A stretch of 64,000 bases of DNA from Site-B1 sp963722665 (GCA_963722665.1 CAVRNW010000022.1:1-64000), one strand, 5' to 3'. Shown: positions 36,121-45,895, numbered from the stretch's first letter. Numbers and translations: made by a program. The notes: generated by a model not told the origin, from the letters alone.

Positions 36121-38901
36121 CTAGAAATTTAATATATAGTTAACAAGGCCACTATCGTGTTCTAAACCCAATTTCTTTCTCAACCTGTAGCGTTTGGTTT
36201 CAACACTTTTGGTAGAGATATTTAACAGTGGTGCCATTTCTTTTGAAGACAAATTCAATCGTAAATAAGCACAAAAGCGTAAATCGTTTGGTGTTAAATC
36301 TGGGTGGGCTATTTTAATTTTATCTAAAAAATCTTTATCAGCATTATTAAATGCCTGTTCGAATAATGACCAATCTTTAGAATCGTTTAAATTGCTGTTA
36401 ATGAGTTCTACAGCAGCAGTGTTATCCGTATTTTTCTTCAACACCATTTTTATTTTGTTGAGTACCCTATTCTTTTTAATAATACTCATTGTTGAAATAG
36501 CCAATTCTCTGTTTTTGCTTTCTATATCTTGGTTTAACTTTTCATTTTTAATTTGCATAATGGTTTGCTTATTTTCCAATTCTCTGTTCTTAAGCATTTT
36601 GCTATAAAAGTTTTTATAAGTTTTATTGGTTAATAACGCAAAAGCAAATAATGCCAAAAGATATAAGCCCAATGCCAAATTAGAAATATACCAAGGTTTA
36701 TCTATTGTAAAACTGTAGGACACAATATTCTTTGATAGCTTGTTTCCTATTTTAGCTCTTACTTCGAAACGGTAGTCCCCAAAGGACAGGTTTTCAAAGC
36801 TAACTTCAGCCTTATTAGACCATTCACTCCACTTGTCAATGTTTCCAATTAACTTATGTTGATATTTAACATCTAAATACTTTTCATATTTAGGCACCGA
36901 GTATTCAAATGTTAGAATTCCATATTTATAATTAAAACTTCCATCGTCTTGAAGTGAAATTCTTGTTGTTGTATGCTGATTCAAATCAACATTTGTTATA
37001 GAATTTAATAGCACTAAATAATCATCTCTATAGGTAATATTATCAAGGTTGAGTTTTAAATAACCATTAGCAGTTCCTAAAATATAGAGATCATCCTTGA
37101 TAATTTCTATGTTTTCAAACCCCAAAGCCCCTCTTCTAAAATAAGAGGGGATAGGCATATTGGCTATTTTCACTTTATTGGTAAGATCATCGTTATCTAC
37201 AAAACTGATACTATCCTTAGAGAAAATCCATAGCTTTTTATTGAAATCGACCACCATTTTTCCAGAAATGTATTGATTGCCTAAGGCTATCTTACTTAAG
37301 TTGGAATCTTTTCTGAATGCTTTTAAACTATCATTGTACATAAAAACTCCCTCGTCGGACATATATAAAATATTATCTCTATAAGTTATTAAACTTGAAT
37401 TTTTCCCTCTGGGTAGATTGTTTTCCTTTACTACTTCAAGTATTTTTGTTAGGCTGTCATTTAAATTTAGTTTAAACACTCCTTTATATTCATGACTGAC
37501 CCAAACTTGATTGGATTTATTAATTTCAAAATATCTGGAGGAGTTGTCAAAACCTTCAATTTTATTTCTTACTCTCCAATTGTTATTATCTTTTTTAAGG
37601 ACATAAAGGCCGTCGTAATTCCCTTGCATCAATATATCTTCATGGTCCGGAATCCTTTTAATGGTCCAACCCCCTAAATGGCTGCTTACTTGTTTTACCT
37701 TGTCCTTATTTACTAAAAAAGTGCCCAAATGATGACCACAAAATAAATCTTTATCTTTATAATTAAACAAACTCCAAACCTGACCAGCAGTACCTTCTAC
37801 AAATTTAAAGCTGTCATTTACGGATTCCAGTTTACGATAAAACAACCCTTGATTTGTGCCTAAATATAGAAAGCCGTCGAATACTTTTGTAGCATACACT
37901 GTTCCCAAAACCCCTTCGTAATCAATAAATGTTCTAATTGGTGATTTAACATTTATACAGTTGATACCGTTATCCAAACCGGCCCAAACGTTATTGTGTC
38001 TATCTTCAAACAGTGACAAAACGGTATTATTGCTGAGTCCTTTTTTTTGATTTATAGTGTAAATAATTTGTCCGTTTTCAGTTAAATGTAAAATACCATT
38101 GGAAATGGTTCCAATCATAAAACTTTTATCATTGAGTTGTATGGCGCTAAAAACACTTACTTTTCCTAACATATCTTTAGCTGGCACATCCCATTGAATG
38201 AGCTGATTAGATTCAATTTTATAAAAACCTGACTTTCTGGTTAAAATAAACAAGCCTTTTTTGTGTTCGAAAATATTTATAACCCTGTCCTTTAAAATAA
38301 TTGTATCACTAACCAACAACTTTGGATTTCCATCTTCAACTATGTATAATCCCTCGTCAGCTACATGATAATAAATACGATTGTCCACCTCGAAAATTTT
38401 GTATATTAAATTTTTTGAGGTAATAGTTTTAAATTCTTCCGTAATTGTATTATAAAAATAGATATGTTTACTTGCCTGAAATATTACCCATTCGTTGTAT
38501 TCAAGAATGTCCCAAATTTCTTCATCTACCAATACTTTATTATCGAGCTTTGATACTAACGAAATATATTCCAGTACACCAAAATCATTTTTTTTCCAAA
38601 ATCCAAATTCTGAATAGCACCCTGTATAAATTTTATTTTTAATGACATTTACCGATCTAACTATAGTGTTATTAGGAGATGGATAAACAACCCAATTGTG
38701 ACCGTTGAACTCAAGCAACCCTTTATTATTGGCTGCATAAATAAAGTCATCAGGACCTTGCGAAATCATCCAATTTTGACTGTCACCACTATAATCCGTA
38801 GGAGAAAATTTCTGAATAGGAGGTAATTCTTGTGCAATTAAATTATCAACGACCAGGAATAGAATGAAAAAAAGAGAAATTATTTTAAAATTATATTTCA
38901 T
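36121..38901 (-). CDS. Membrane-bound Reg_prop/Y_Y_Y/LuxR regulator of the PUL
   Basis: The protein has 926 residues from the ATG at 38901; an ATG at 38916 adds five. A signal peptide is followed by a beta-propeller sensor with Reg_prop blades (GPDDFIYAANNKGLLEFNG, GLSNNTVLSLFEDRHNNVWAGLDNGI), a Y_Y_Y domain (YKYGILTFEYSVPKYEKYLDVKYQHKL), a single membrane helix (NLALGLYLLALFAFALL) and a coiled coil. The C-terminal LuxR-type HTH reads APLLNISTKSVETKRYRLRKKLGL. There is no kinase or receiver domain, so it should couple periplasmic ligand directly to transcription. It probably controls the downstream susC operon. Confidence 0.88.
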   Translation of the reverse strand: MKYNFKIISLFFILFLVVDNLIAQELPPIQKFSPTDYSGDSQNWMISQGPDDFIYAANNKGLLEFNGHNWVVYPSPNNTIVRSVNVIKNKIYTGCYSEFGFWKKNDFGVLEYISLVSKLDNKVLVDEEIWDILEYNEWVIFQASKHIYFYNTITEEFKTITSKNLIYKIFEVDNRIYYHVADEGLYIVEDGNPKLLVSDTIILKDRVINIFEHKKGLFILTRKSGFYKIESNQLIQWDVPAKDMLGKVSVFSAIQLNDKSFMIGTISNGILHLTENGQIIYTINQKKGLSNNTVLSLFEDRHNNVWAGLDNGINCINVKSPIRTFIDYEGVLGTVYATKVFDGFLYLGTNQGLFYRKLESVNDSFKFVEGTAGQVWSLFNYKDKDLFCGHHLGTFLVNKDKVKQVSSHLGGWTIKRIPDHEDILMQGNYDGLYVLKKDNNNWRVRNKIEGFDNSSRYFEINKSNQVWVSHEYKGVFKLNLNDSLTKILEVVKENNLPRGKNSSLITYRDNILYMSDEGVFMYNDSLKAFRKDSNLSKIALGNQYISGKMVVDFNKKLWIFSKDSISFVDNDDLTNKVKIANMPIPSYFRRGALGFENIEIIKDDLYILGTANGYLKLNLDNITYRDDYLVLLNSITNVDLNQHTTTRISLQDDGSFNYKYGILTFEYSVPKYEKYLDVKYQHKLIGNIDKWSEWSNKAEVSFENLSFGDYRFEVRAKIGNKLSKNIVSYSFTIDKPWYISNLALGLYLLALFAFALLTNKTYKNFYSKMLKNRELENKQTIMQIKNEKLNQDIESKNRELAISTMSIIKKNRVLNKIKMVLKKNTDNTAAVELINSNLNDSKDWSLFEQAFNNADKDFLDKIKIAHPDLTPNDLRFCAYLRLNLSSKEMAPLLNISTKSVETKRYRLRKKLGLEHDSGLVNYILNF

Positions 38902-38916
38902 GAAAATCGTGTTCAA

Positions 38917-39236
38917 ATATGAGTTTGTTTCACTATGACAATTTAAGAAGTTTTAAGGTGGTATTTATTATTGTCTTAAATACCTTATTACATAAAACTA
39001 ATCTTATTATTAAGTAACTTCACTAAAAGTAAAATTTCTCAATTAAATTACCAATATTTAAACTAATTGCTCTGGTGCTCTATTAATAAAAATTATTAAA
39101 ACCTAAATCTACTATTATCAGCCACTTTATAATTCGATGATTAATTTCTATAATATTGTTTTGATACACACTCTGCAATAGTAGTATGTTTTAAATTGGA
39201 ATCTAGTTTATTTGAACTATGCGAATTCTTCTCAGA
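38917..39236. other. Gene-free stretch between regulator and cytochrome
   Basis: These 320 AT-rich bases hold the regulator's promoter region. I saw no clear repeat, RNA or small gene. Confidence 0.4.
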
Positions 39237-41513
39237 TTATAAACTATTTAATAAGTTTGAATAATTAGGATTATTTGGAAACAACTCAACTAATCTGAAT
39301 AATATATTCTTTGCTTTTTCCGGATTATCAAAATTTAAATAATGATAGGCTAATGCATATAATAAACTTTCATTATTTGCATCAATTTTTAAGCCCTTAA
39401 CAAGAATTTTTTCAGCATTTTTATGATCCTGTATTTTATCATACAACAAACTCAAATTATAATACACACGAATATTTTCCGGCATTATTAAATTTGCTTT
39501 TTTTAGCATTTCAATGGCTTCATCTGTTCTATTTAATTCAGCTAGTAGTAATGCTAATGAGTAATATGTAGGTCCAAATTCAGGCTCTTGTTCAATAACG
39601 GTTTTGAATAATTCCTCTGCCTTGATAAAATTTTGTTTTGAATAGTATAAATTGGCTAAGGTTATTCTGGCTTGATTATTAAGATTATCAATTTCCAAGG
39701 CACTTTCATAACCTTCAATACCTTTTTGTAGGTCACCTTTTTTAAGATAATAATTAGCTCTTTTTATACGTCCTCCTACAAAATCTGAATTCGTATTTAA
39801 ATGGGTAAAAAATTCCTTTTTAACCCTTTGATAAGCATCTTTGTAGTCTTCTGGAATTTGATCTTGATTCAAACCACTCAACCCATAAAAAGCCTTTATC
39901 CTTACACTCCTTTTAAGATCTTTTAAAAGTGGTATAAAATAAGTTACATAATCTGTATTGTTTATTTCACTTAACACATCTACACTGGCTCCTCTAACCA
40001 AAGGCGATTCATCATTTAATAATGCCAGATACTCATCAATGAAATTTTGTGTATTGTAATTGGATAAGGCTCTTGCTGCAGAGGCCCTGACAATTTCTGG
40101 TTGATTATTATCTTTTATAAGTTCTGTCAATCCAATATGTGCATTCGGATGCATGGCAATTCCAGGAGCTAATTTATCAGAAAAATGTAATGAATCAACT
40201 TCTCCATATTGTTTTTTAAATTCCTCCCATGCCCACTTATCATCTTTATCTTCATGACAGCCTGAGCAGGCATTTGGTGTACCGTATTTTAAACTTTGAT
40301 CTGGTCTGGGAATTCTGAAACTATGGTCTCTTCTAAAATCATTTCCCATGTAAAACCTACCTGTCATATGGCAATTGATACATTTTGAAGCTTCAGTATT
40401 TTGCTTGTGGAAATGATGCTGCGGTCTATCATAGGTTTCAGGCAAATGACATTGAGCACAAAGCTTGTTGCCGTCAAATCTCAGTTTCAATGAATGGGAA
40501 TCATGGCAATTATAACAAGTGACATTGTTTTGATACATTTTACTTTGAACAAAAGAACCATAAACATAATCTTCATCTAATATCTGACCATCAGAGAAAT
40601 AATGACTATCTGTCAATAATTGAGGATAATAATGATCCAACATGGTACCTTCAAAATTGAAATGTTCTGAAAATTGTTCTCTTCTCATATGACAACGTGC
40701 ACATTGATCTACTAAATTCTTTGGTGTTGTATTTAAGGTCATTTGCAAAGTTCTAGTATCACTATATTGGTCACCTAATCGGTTGACATCATCGACATGT
40801 TGTTTTCCCGGTCCGTGACAAGCTTCACAATTAACATTTATAATAGAGTACCTTGTATTGTAACGGTGAGTTTCCTGATCGTAATTTTTTCTAACATTAG
40901 TGGAATGGCAATCAGCACACATATTATTCCAGTTTAATCCACCTCTTGACCAATGTAACCACTCCGAATGCACAATTTTAAAGTCCGGATACAGATCAAA
41001 CCATTTATTTTTTACCGAATCCCAGGCTGTTCTTAAACATTGAAAATGTCCATCTGGAAATTTTACGATGTACTGTTGTAAAGGTGTTATACCAAAGGTA
41101 TAAATGATCTTATAATCGTGGTAATTACCGTCAGGACCTTCTGTATTCACATAAAAATCACCATCTTTTTTATAAAAATGGGATGTTACTCCCTGACTTG
41201 TGAATTTTTCCCCATTAAAATATGCCAATACGGAAATGCTGTCTGCCGTCTGCATTGCTTTGTCATGATGCGATCCTTGCCATAGGTCGAATTCCTCCTG
41301 ATGGCATTCTTTGCAGTTTTGATCACCTAAAAAAAGGCTGTCTGGAATTTCTTTACCGGAAATAAACAAATCATCTCCCGAGACTAATGCCGCATATTTG
41401 TTTTTTTCATCGCAGGCTATAAAAAACACACATAATAATACTAGAAATACTATTGTCTGAATTGCATTTATAATATTTTTATTAGTTATTCCTTTCATTA
41501 ATATGTTTATCAT
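39237..41513 (-). CDS. Octaheme cytochrome c with HEAT and TPR repeats
   Basis: The protein has 758 residues. A lipoprotein-type signal (VFFIAC) is followed by eight CxxCH heme sites: CKECH, CADCH, CEACH, CARCH, CYNCH, CAQCH, CINCH and CSGCH. The fold resembles the cytochrome c554/NrfA-like multiheme group. A HEAT-like segment (ARALSNYNTQNFIDEYLALL, DESPLVRGASVDVL) follows, then about five TPRs to the C-terminus. It could be an extracellular or periplasmic electron-transfer protein or an N- or S-compound reductase. No quinol-oxidising partner lies beside it. The start may be ATG at 41513 or 41498. Confidence 0.85.
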   Translation of the reverse strand: MINILMKGITNKNIINAIQTIVFLVLLCVFFIACDEKNKYAALVSGDDLFISGKEIPDSLFLGDQNCKECHQEEFDLWQGSHHDKAMQTADSISVLAYFNGEKFTSQGVTSHFYKKDGDFYVNTEGPDGNYHDYKIIYTFGITPLQQYIVKFPDGHFQCLRTAWDSVKNKWFDLYPDFKIVHSEWLHWSRGGLNWNNMCADCHSTNVRKNYDQETHRYNTRYSIINVNCEACHGPGKQHVDDVNRLGDQYSDTRTLQMTLNTTPKNLVDQCARCHMRREQFSEHFNFEGTMLDHYYPQLLTDSHYFSDGQILDEDYVYGSFVQSKMYQNNVTCYNCHDSHSLKLRFDGNKLCAQCHLPETYDRPQHHFHKQNTEASKCINCHMTGRFYMGNDFRRDHSFRIPRPDQSLKYGTPNACSGCHEDKDDKWAWEEFKKQYGEVDSLHFSDKLAPGIAMHPNAHIGLTELIKDNNQPEIVRASAARALSNYNTQNFIDEYLALLNDESPLVRGASVDVLSEINNTDYVTYFIPLLKDLKRSVRIKAFYGLSGLNQDQIPEDYKDAYQRVKKEFFTHLNTNSDFVGGRIKRANYYLKKGDLQKGIEGYESALEIDNLNNQARITLANLYYSKQNFIKAEELFKTVIEQEPEFGPTYYSLALLLAELNRTDEAIEMLKKANLIMPENIRVYYNLSLLYDKIQDHKNAEKILVKGLKIDANNESLLYALAYHYLNFDNPEKAKNILFRLVELFPNNPNYSNLLNSL

Positions 41514-41833
41514 TTAATATCAAAGATTCAAAATATTTTATTGTTTTCGAGCTTTTTCAATGTCAAATTTAAAAACCGGCGCAGTGCCCAGTGGAAAACG
41601 ATAAGAATCAATTGAGTTTTTCTTTAATCGCAAGTATATTAATGGATTCAAAACATGATAAAAAAGAAAAAGTCAGCATTTTTGCTGACTTTATTTCTTT
41701 AGTAAATGGGACTTTGCCTTACGAGGAATTGGGGCAAAGCAGGTGGCTATAAAAAGAAAACCAATATTGCGAGCAATTTTATTTTTTATGGTCTTAAAAG
41801 CTAAGATAAAACTCACTATCTTGAATGACTGGA
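41514..41833. other. Gap with bidirectional terminator; left edge of cassette-like region
   Basis: It contains the terminator at 41669-41692 and otherwise no gene. GC-containing words (TTGGGGCAAAGC, 41731) stand out, but no larger structure was recognised. Confidence 0.4.
41669..41692. terminator. Perfect bidirectional terminator
   Basis: AAAGTCAGCA pairs perfectly over 10 bp with TGCTGACTTT, with a TTTT loop, an A-rich left side and T-rich right side. It would end transcription from the RhuM-like gene before the cytochrome. Confidence 0.8.
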
Positions 41834-42145
41834 TTAACTCGTAGCACTCGTTGGGCCAGAAATGATAACATCTAAATTATAGTAGGTGGCTTTTTTTGTC
41901 TGTGTTTTCCCCTCTATTGCTCCATGTTGAGTGGTATGTGCAAAATCTGCACATACCACTTTTTCTGTCAATTCACCTTCCCTGAAAATATTTCTTATAT
42001 GTCGACCAATAACCGTTCTATCTCGTTCGAATAAATGACTCAGTTGTTCTTGATTCAGCCAGACAGTTTCATTATCAAATGTTACGGCTACCTCTGCTTT
42101 TCCGTCTGAACTTTGGAAGATCTCTATGTCACTATTATTATTCAT
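41834..42145 (-). pseudogene. RhuM family protein, C-terminally truncated
   Basis: The start is the ATG at 42145. The reading DIEIFQSSDGKAEVAVTFDNETVWLNQEQLSHLFERDRTVIGRHIRNIFREGEL and ADFAHTTQHGAIEGKTQTKKATYYNLDVIIS is the N-terminal KilA-N-like/DNA-binding half of RhuM virulence proteins. It then ends abruptly with GPTSATS and a stop. Full members run on for over 200 more residues (usually VGYRV... after the DVIIS). About 103 residues remain. The sharp junction suggests recombination at this point. No complete partner was seen. Confidence 0.7.
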
Positions 42146-42173
42146 TTTTTTTTCAATGTGCAACAACGTTTTT

Positions 42174-42220
42174 GCGCCTGCCTTAGGCCGGCAGGTGATT
42201 AAGCAACTAATTTAGTAAAA
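42174..42220. repeat. Composite intergenic element (palindrome plus CTAATTTAG box)
   Basis: GCGCCTGCCTTAGGCCGGCA is followed by GGTGATTAAGCAACTAATTT. The same composite recurs at 50096-50135. An ACAACGTTTTTG word lies just before it at 42163. Confidence 0.7.
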
Positions 42221-42291
42221 ATGAAACGAACCAGAAGAAAATTTGACCTGCCAAGTGTTTGGGCGGGGGAGGACAATTCCGCGAGAACAAC

Positions 42292-42321
42292 CAACCTGTC
42301 CGCCTTTGGCGGATTAATTAT
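42292..42321. repeat. CCGCC-type dispersed palindrome, copy 2
   Basis: AACCTGTCCGCC-TTT-GGCGG is followed by ATTAATTAT, nearly identical to 56159-56187 and related to 8014-8043. Confidence 0.75.
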
Positions 42322-42357
42322 TCCCGACTTAAAGTTATTTCGTTCTGCTTTAGACTT

Positions 42358-42582
42358 CTAAAAAGTCAAAACATTTCCCCATTTTAAAAGAAACATTGTT
42401 AAAGTTGTAAATCCGATACTATATAATATTGCAGCTTGCCAATATGATAATCTTGTTGGCCAATGTTTCCACATCTTTGTACCATATCCTTTTTTAGCAT
42501 AACCACTAGTCAGCTTCCAAAAAAGAAAAATGAATATTAAGAAAATAAGTATTGCTATTAATAATATCCATTTTTTTTCCAT
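42358..42582 (-). CDS. Small two-helix membrane protein
   Basis: The protein has 74 residues. There is one hydrophobic helix at the N-terminus (ILLIAILIFLIFIFLFW) and one near the C-terminus (WQAAILYSIGFTTLTMFLL), with a basic loop YAKKGYGTKMWKHWPTRLSY. I do not recognise it. It is a single-gene unit in the cassette-like region, with TTGTTGGCAAT at 42610 just upstream. Confidence 0.5.
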   Translation of the reverse strand: MEKKWILLIAILIFLIFIFLFWKLTSGYAKKGYGTKMWKHWPTRLSYWQAAILYSIGFTTLTMFLLKWGNVLTF

Positions 42583-42700
42583 TTGTTAAACTTTTAGTTT
42601 TGTTGGTAATTGTTGGCAATGTGTTTGTTACACTATTTCCAGGAAGTACTACTGTATTATTGTCTACATGAAAATTTGCAGTAACGATAAGATTCTGTTC

Positions 42701-42970
42701 CTATAAATCTACTTGCATTGACATAGTAATAGGTTCCAATACTGTATGCCTGTCTTTTGCATCCTGAGTTTTTGGATCGCTCATGATAGCTCCAAATTTT
42801 TCCATGTCTGTAACTTTTATAACCAGTATCACAGATTTTGGATCGTCCTGATCCTGAAACGTTTTAAAGCCTGATATGGCAGGACCAAATAGCTGCATCC
42901 TTTCTTTATGACCTTTCAACCATTTATTAATGTCCTTTACTTTGTGTCGTGCTACAATTGTTGTTTTCAT
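42701..42970 (-). CDS. Dimeric alpha/beta-barrel (ABM-like) small protein
   Basis: The protein has 89 residues: MKTTIVARHKVKDINKWLKGHKERMQLF, GPAISGFKTFQDQDDPKSVILVIKVTDMEKFGAIMSDP. This is the ferredoxin-like fold of antibiotic-biosynthesis-monooxygenase/heme-degrading relatives. No fixed catalytic residue identifies a reaction. The upstream 40 bp (42991-43030) closely match the region upstream of the 50989-51261 gene, another 90-residue protein probably of the same superfamily. Confidence 0.55.
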   Translation of the reverse strand: MKTTIVARHKVKDINKWLKGHKERMQLFGPAISGFKTFQDQDDPKSVILVIKVTDMEKFGAIMSDPKTQDAKDRHTVLEPITMSMQVDL

Positions 42971-43079
42971 TATTAGTGTATTTATTTTTTATGCTTACTC
43001 TGATTGGTTTTCAGCATCCCCGTTTTTATATTTGTGAAAGTAAATTACTTGCCGTATAGTTTTAAGTCAACACTGTATT

Positions 43080-43245
43080 ACACAGGCATTAGGCATAACT
43101 TGTTCGTAGATGATTGTTGCAGTTGGGACCTAAGATAACAAAAAAAACCGACTAGAAAATAAGCCCGACCTGTCCCTATAAATCGGTATTTTAAACAGGC
43201 TTGGGTTTTTAAAACAGTGCTTTGTTGTAATCAGTTTCCTTTTTT
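43080..43245. repeat. Recurring intergenic element, 43-kb copy
   Basis: Read on the minus strand it begins ACAACAAAGCACTG, then AAGCCTGTTTAAAATACCGA, and ends near GAACAAGTTATGCC. The first two blocks match 51450-51490, and the ACAACAAAGCAC block also matches 45070-45090. No gene lies inside. Confidence 0.65.
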
Positions 43246-43251
43246 CAATTT

Positions 43252-44308
43252 CTAATCATTTTTAGTAAAATAGCCTTCATTGGACACTGCAGCATCACTG
43301 ACATATATACTTGCTGTTTTAAACCAGACTTCAGCGTAGTTTCCGGTTTCATATTGTTTTTTAATATCACCCCCTTGTGTTTCAGCACCGGTAGTTATTC
43401 CGTTAGTTTGATTGTAAGAACCTAGCTTAAAAAAAAGGCCCTCACCGGCGTACCCATTTTCACGCTCTATGCCGTCTTTACCATTAGGAATATCGGCAGT
43501 AGTTGTATATTCTGATACGATTAAGTTTTTTGTAAATGATTTGGTTTCATGGCCTTCACTAGTAAATATTATATTCATAATACCATCCTTAACCTCGATC
43601 TCGTAACTAAAGGCTTCACCCAATGCAATACCATCCTCAGGTTCTTGTGGGTGGGTGTTATCTTCAGTTCCTACAGCAGATACATCGCCCCAAACAGCTG
43701 TTGAAAAATCCCATCTTCCAGAATTGTCATCTCCTTTTGTATTAATTTCATAATTCCAATAAACCGAACCTTTGGCATGTCCGGGGAATTTCTTGTAAAA
43801 AATTTTAAGCGGTTCGTTTTCATGTCCATCGGCACTATGAATCTGACCAACAACAACAGAGTGCGCAGACGATTTCCTGGGATCACCCGAAATGGATACA
43901 TTCATTACTTTGAGTGTAGCTGTCAATTTAGCATCGGTTAAAGGAGACCATTTTTTCGTTTGAGCCAATTCGGTTCTTGTATTTTTTGAAGTTCCATGGG
44001 TATCCCCTGCATTGGGTGCCTTATAAACAACCCAATTGCTTTTACCATCATTTGCTAGTATAAAAGAAATCTTTATGCTCAAAATTATTTGCATGACCGG
44101 CATTTGACCCATCACCTAAAATCAAATTCCAATGATTGAAAAATGGAATAACCTCACTTGGGTAAACGGTTTTTTTGGCTTCTTTTTTACTTGTGCTTAG
44201 CGTAGTCGAAGTATCAGGATTTTTAGCCGTATTGTTACAGCTATTTAGTGTTAGAAAAACACCAAGGATCAAGAACGTTGATATTGATGTGACTATTTTA
44301 TTATTCAT
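43252..44308 (-). pseudogene. PL7-like alginate lyase lipoprotein, one frameshift
   Basis: A lipoprotein signal (LGVFLTLNSC) starts from the ATG at 44308. PL7 motifs are NTRTELAQ (the R-x-E-L block), VVGQIHSADGHENEPLKIFYKK (Q-I-H) and LFFKLGSYNQTNG (Y-x-K/Y-N-Q). These hold the catalytic Arg, Gln, His and Tyr of alginate lyases. The frame breaks at the A-run near 44051, where one more A gives YTSKNDGKSNWVVYK. Corrected length is about 352 residues. It probably cleaves alginate or a related uronate. It is unrelated to its neighbours, as expected in a cassette-like region. Confidence 0.78.
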
Positions 44309-44359
44309 TTTTTTAGTGTTTATTTTCAAAAGTATAATTTAAATGTGTAATTATTTATT

Positions 44360-44920
44360 TTAATTTTCGGCTACAATTCGCCCACAACTTATTTCGTGGT
44401 CATTAATTTTATAAAATAAGTCTTGTTTTTGTAATTCAAATCCCGCTCTCACCACACCAGTAACTCCTTGATTGGAAAGTGCAACAACATAAAAAAGATA
44501 AGAGTCACTAGGGCTAATGCTTATTCGCAACTCAGACGGTTTATTTATGTTTTTATCTAAAAATGATTTTAAATCCAAACCGTAATTGAACAAGGGTTCT
44601 TTTTCAAGGGTCATTTGATCCTTTGGCAAATATAATTGGAATTTTGTGCCTGGAGAGGAAGGAATTGTGAATGAATCAATCCTAAAATCAATTGTTAGTT
44701 CTAGGTCAGAAGCTGTTTCATTAGTTACACATGTCCAGAATATAACATAAACATATTCTTTACCATTGAGGTCGGTGTATTTTTGTCCACCTTTTGGATA
44801 ACTATTCTGAATTGATATGCCTTTATTTATAGAATCAGTGTACTTAAACTCGGTATGAAATTTTTGCCCCATTATCGTGAAAGAAGATAAGAATATGGTA
44901 AAAACAATAAGAAGTTTCAT
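44360..44920 (-). CDS. Secreted protein of unknown function
   Basis: The start chosen is ATG at 44920 because a signal peptide (MKLLIVFTIFLSSFTIMGQ) follows; the upstream 19 codons fall in repeat sequence. The product has 186 residues, beta-rich: YVYVIFWTCVTNETASDLELTIDF, FQLYLPKDQMTLEKEPLFNYG, LRISISPSDSYLFYVVALSN. I do not recognise the family; similar secreted proteins in Flavobacteriaceae are unassigned. It lies 52 bp before the PL7 gene on the same strand. Confidence 0.55.
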   Translation of the reverse strand: MKLLIVFTIFLSSFTIMGQKFHTEFKYTDSINKGISIQNSYPKGGQKYTDLNGKEYVYVIFWTCVTNETASDLELTIDFRIDSFTIPSSPGTKFQLYLPKDQMTLEKEPLFNYGLDLKSFLDKNINKPSELRISISPSDSYLFYVVALSNQGVTGVVRAGFELQKQDLFYKINDHEISCGRIVAEN

Positions 44921-44980
44921 TGGTCTGTCTGTTTTTTCAGGCTTGCGCACAAAATGTTTGTGTAAGATTAGTTGCATGCT

Positions 44981-45095
44981 TAAGCACTAAATTTAGCAAA
45001 TAAAAACCGAAAAGAATCTCGTCCTATCTCGATTCATCTTGATTTTAAAAAGGTCGGTTTTGTTATTCTGTGCTTTGTTGTATTATGTTGCTGCC
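44981..45095. repeat. Recurring intergenic element, 45-kb copy
   Basis: On the plus strand it reads TTAAGCACTAAATTTAGCAA, then AAAAACCGAAAAGAATCTCG, and ends with GTGCTTTGTTGTA. Both halves recur in other gaps (50121, 56091 and 56855 for the first; 43225 and 51475 for the second). Confidence 0.7.
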
Positions 45096-45129
45096 TTCCC
45101 AATGTTTTTATACTATTGGTAGAAATAAT

Positions 45130-45564
45130 CTATCTCACCAGAAACAATTCACTCTCCTTAATATCCGTTCCTAATTCACCTATGGTTTTGTTGTTAAACA
45201 AGGATAGGAGGCTGTCTCTTCCAATTTTAAACACATCGTGAATAGGGCAAGGGTGCTCATCTGAACATTCGTCTAATCCAAGTCCGCAGGAAGTGAAATA
45301 GGCTATATCTCCCATAGCCTCCACAATCTTTATCATAGGGATCTTTTGATTTTCGTTTGACAGAAAAAAACCGCCGCCCGGCCCCTTGACAGACGTGATT
45401 ATATTCGCTCTGGCTAACTCCAGTAGTATTTTACCTGTGAAAGCTAAGGGGATCTTTAGCGCATCAGAAACATCTTTCCCTCCTTTTAGTCCATTGCCCC
45501 TGTTACTTTCAATGGACAAATAGAGTACGGACCTGATGGCATATTTACACTTTTGAGATAGCAT
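45130..45564 (-). CDS. Rrf2 family Fe-S transcription factor (NsrR/IscR-like)
   Basis: The protein has 144 residues. The Rrf2 winged helix reads KCKYAIRSVLYLSIES, then IPLAFTGKILLELARANIITSVKGPGGGFFLS. A three-cysteine cluster-binding segment is CGLGLDECSDEHPCPIHD. Spacing C-x6-C-x5-C is close to NsrR and IscR, which bind a 4Fe-4S or 2Fe-2S cluster sensitive to NO. It is the last gene of the operon, 10 bp after the DUF59 gene, and probably represses it through the inverted repeat at 48723-48764. Confidence 0.88.
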   Translation of the reverse strand: MLSQKCKYAIRSVLYLSIESNRGNGLKGGKDVSDALKIPLAFTGKILLELARANIITSVKGPGGGFFLSNENQKIPMIKIVEAMGDIAYFTSCGLGLDECSDEHPCPIHDVFKIGRDSLLSLFNNKTIGELGTDIKESELFLVR

Positions 45565-45574
45565 GTTTAAAATA

Positions 45575-45895
45575 TTAAGTTCTGCCTAATGCTTCTTTGC
45601 CTTCCGCAGTTAATCTATCCAATGACCAAGCCGGTTCCCAAACAAGGTTTACCTTAACCTGAAAACTGGGATATTCATTTTGAATAACCTGTTCGGCATT
45701 TTGTAATATGACATCGCCCAGGGGACAGCCCGGTGATGTTAAGGAAATATCGATCTCTACACTGATCGTAGGTTCGTCCACCCGAACATCGTAAACTAAG
45801 CCCAGATCGACAATGTTGACCATTAGCTCCGGGTCAATTACTTTTTTCAGATGATTAAACATTTCCTTTTCCTGATCGTTGAATTCTCTTTTCAT
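45575..45895 (-). CDS. DUF59/MIP18-like Fe-S assembly protein
   Basis: The protein has 106 residues: MFNHLKKVIDPELMVNIVDLGLVYDV, SLTSPGCPLGDVILQNAEQVI, VNLVWEPAWSLDRLTAEGKEALG. This is the SufT/PaaD-like DUF59 domain, with the TSPGCP cysteine. It aids iron-sulfur cluster insertion or repair. It begins 1 bp after the NnrS-like gene and is clearly cotranscribed. Confidence 0.88.
   Translation of the reverse strand: MKREFNDQEKEMFNHLKKVIDPELMVNIVDLGLVYDVRVDEPTISVEIDISLTSPGCPLGDVILQNAEQVIQNEYPSFQVKVNLVWEPAWSLDRLTAEGKEALGRT

Noticed and set aside
43252..44977. PL7 gene and its neighbour as an alginate utilisation locus
   Set aside because: There is no SusCD, other lyase, or uronate catabolic gene nearby; the surroundings are the cassette-like array.
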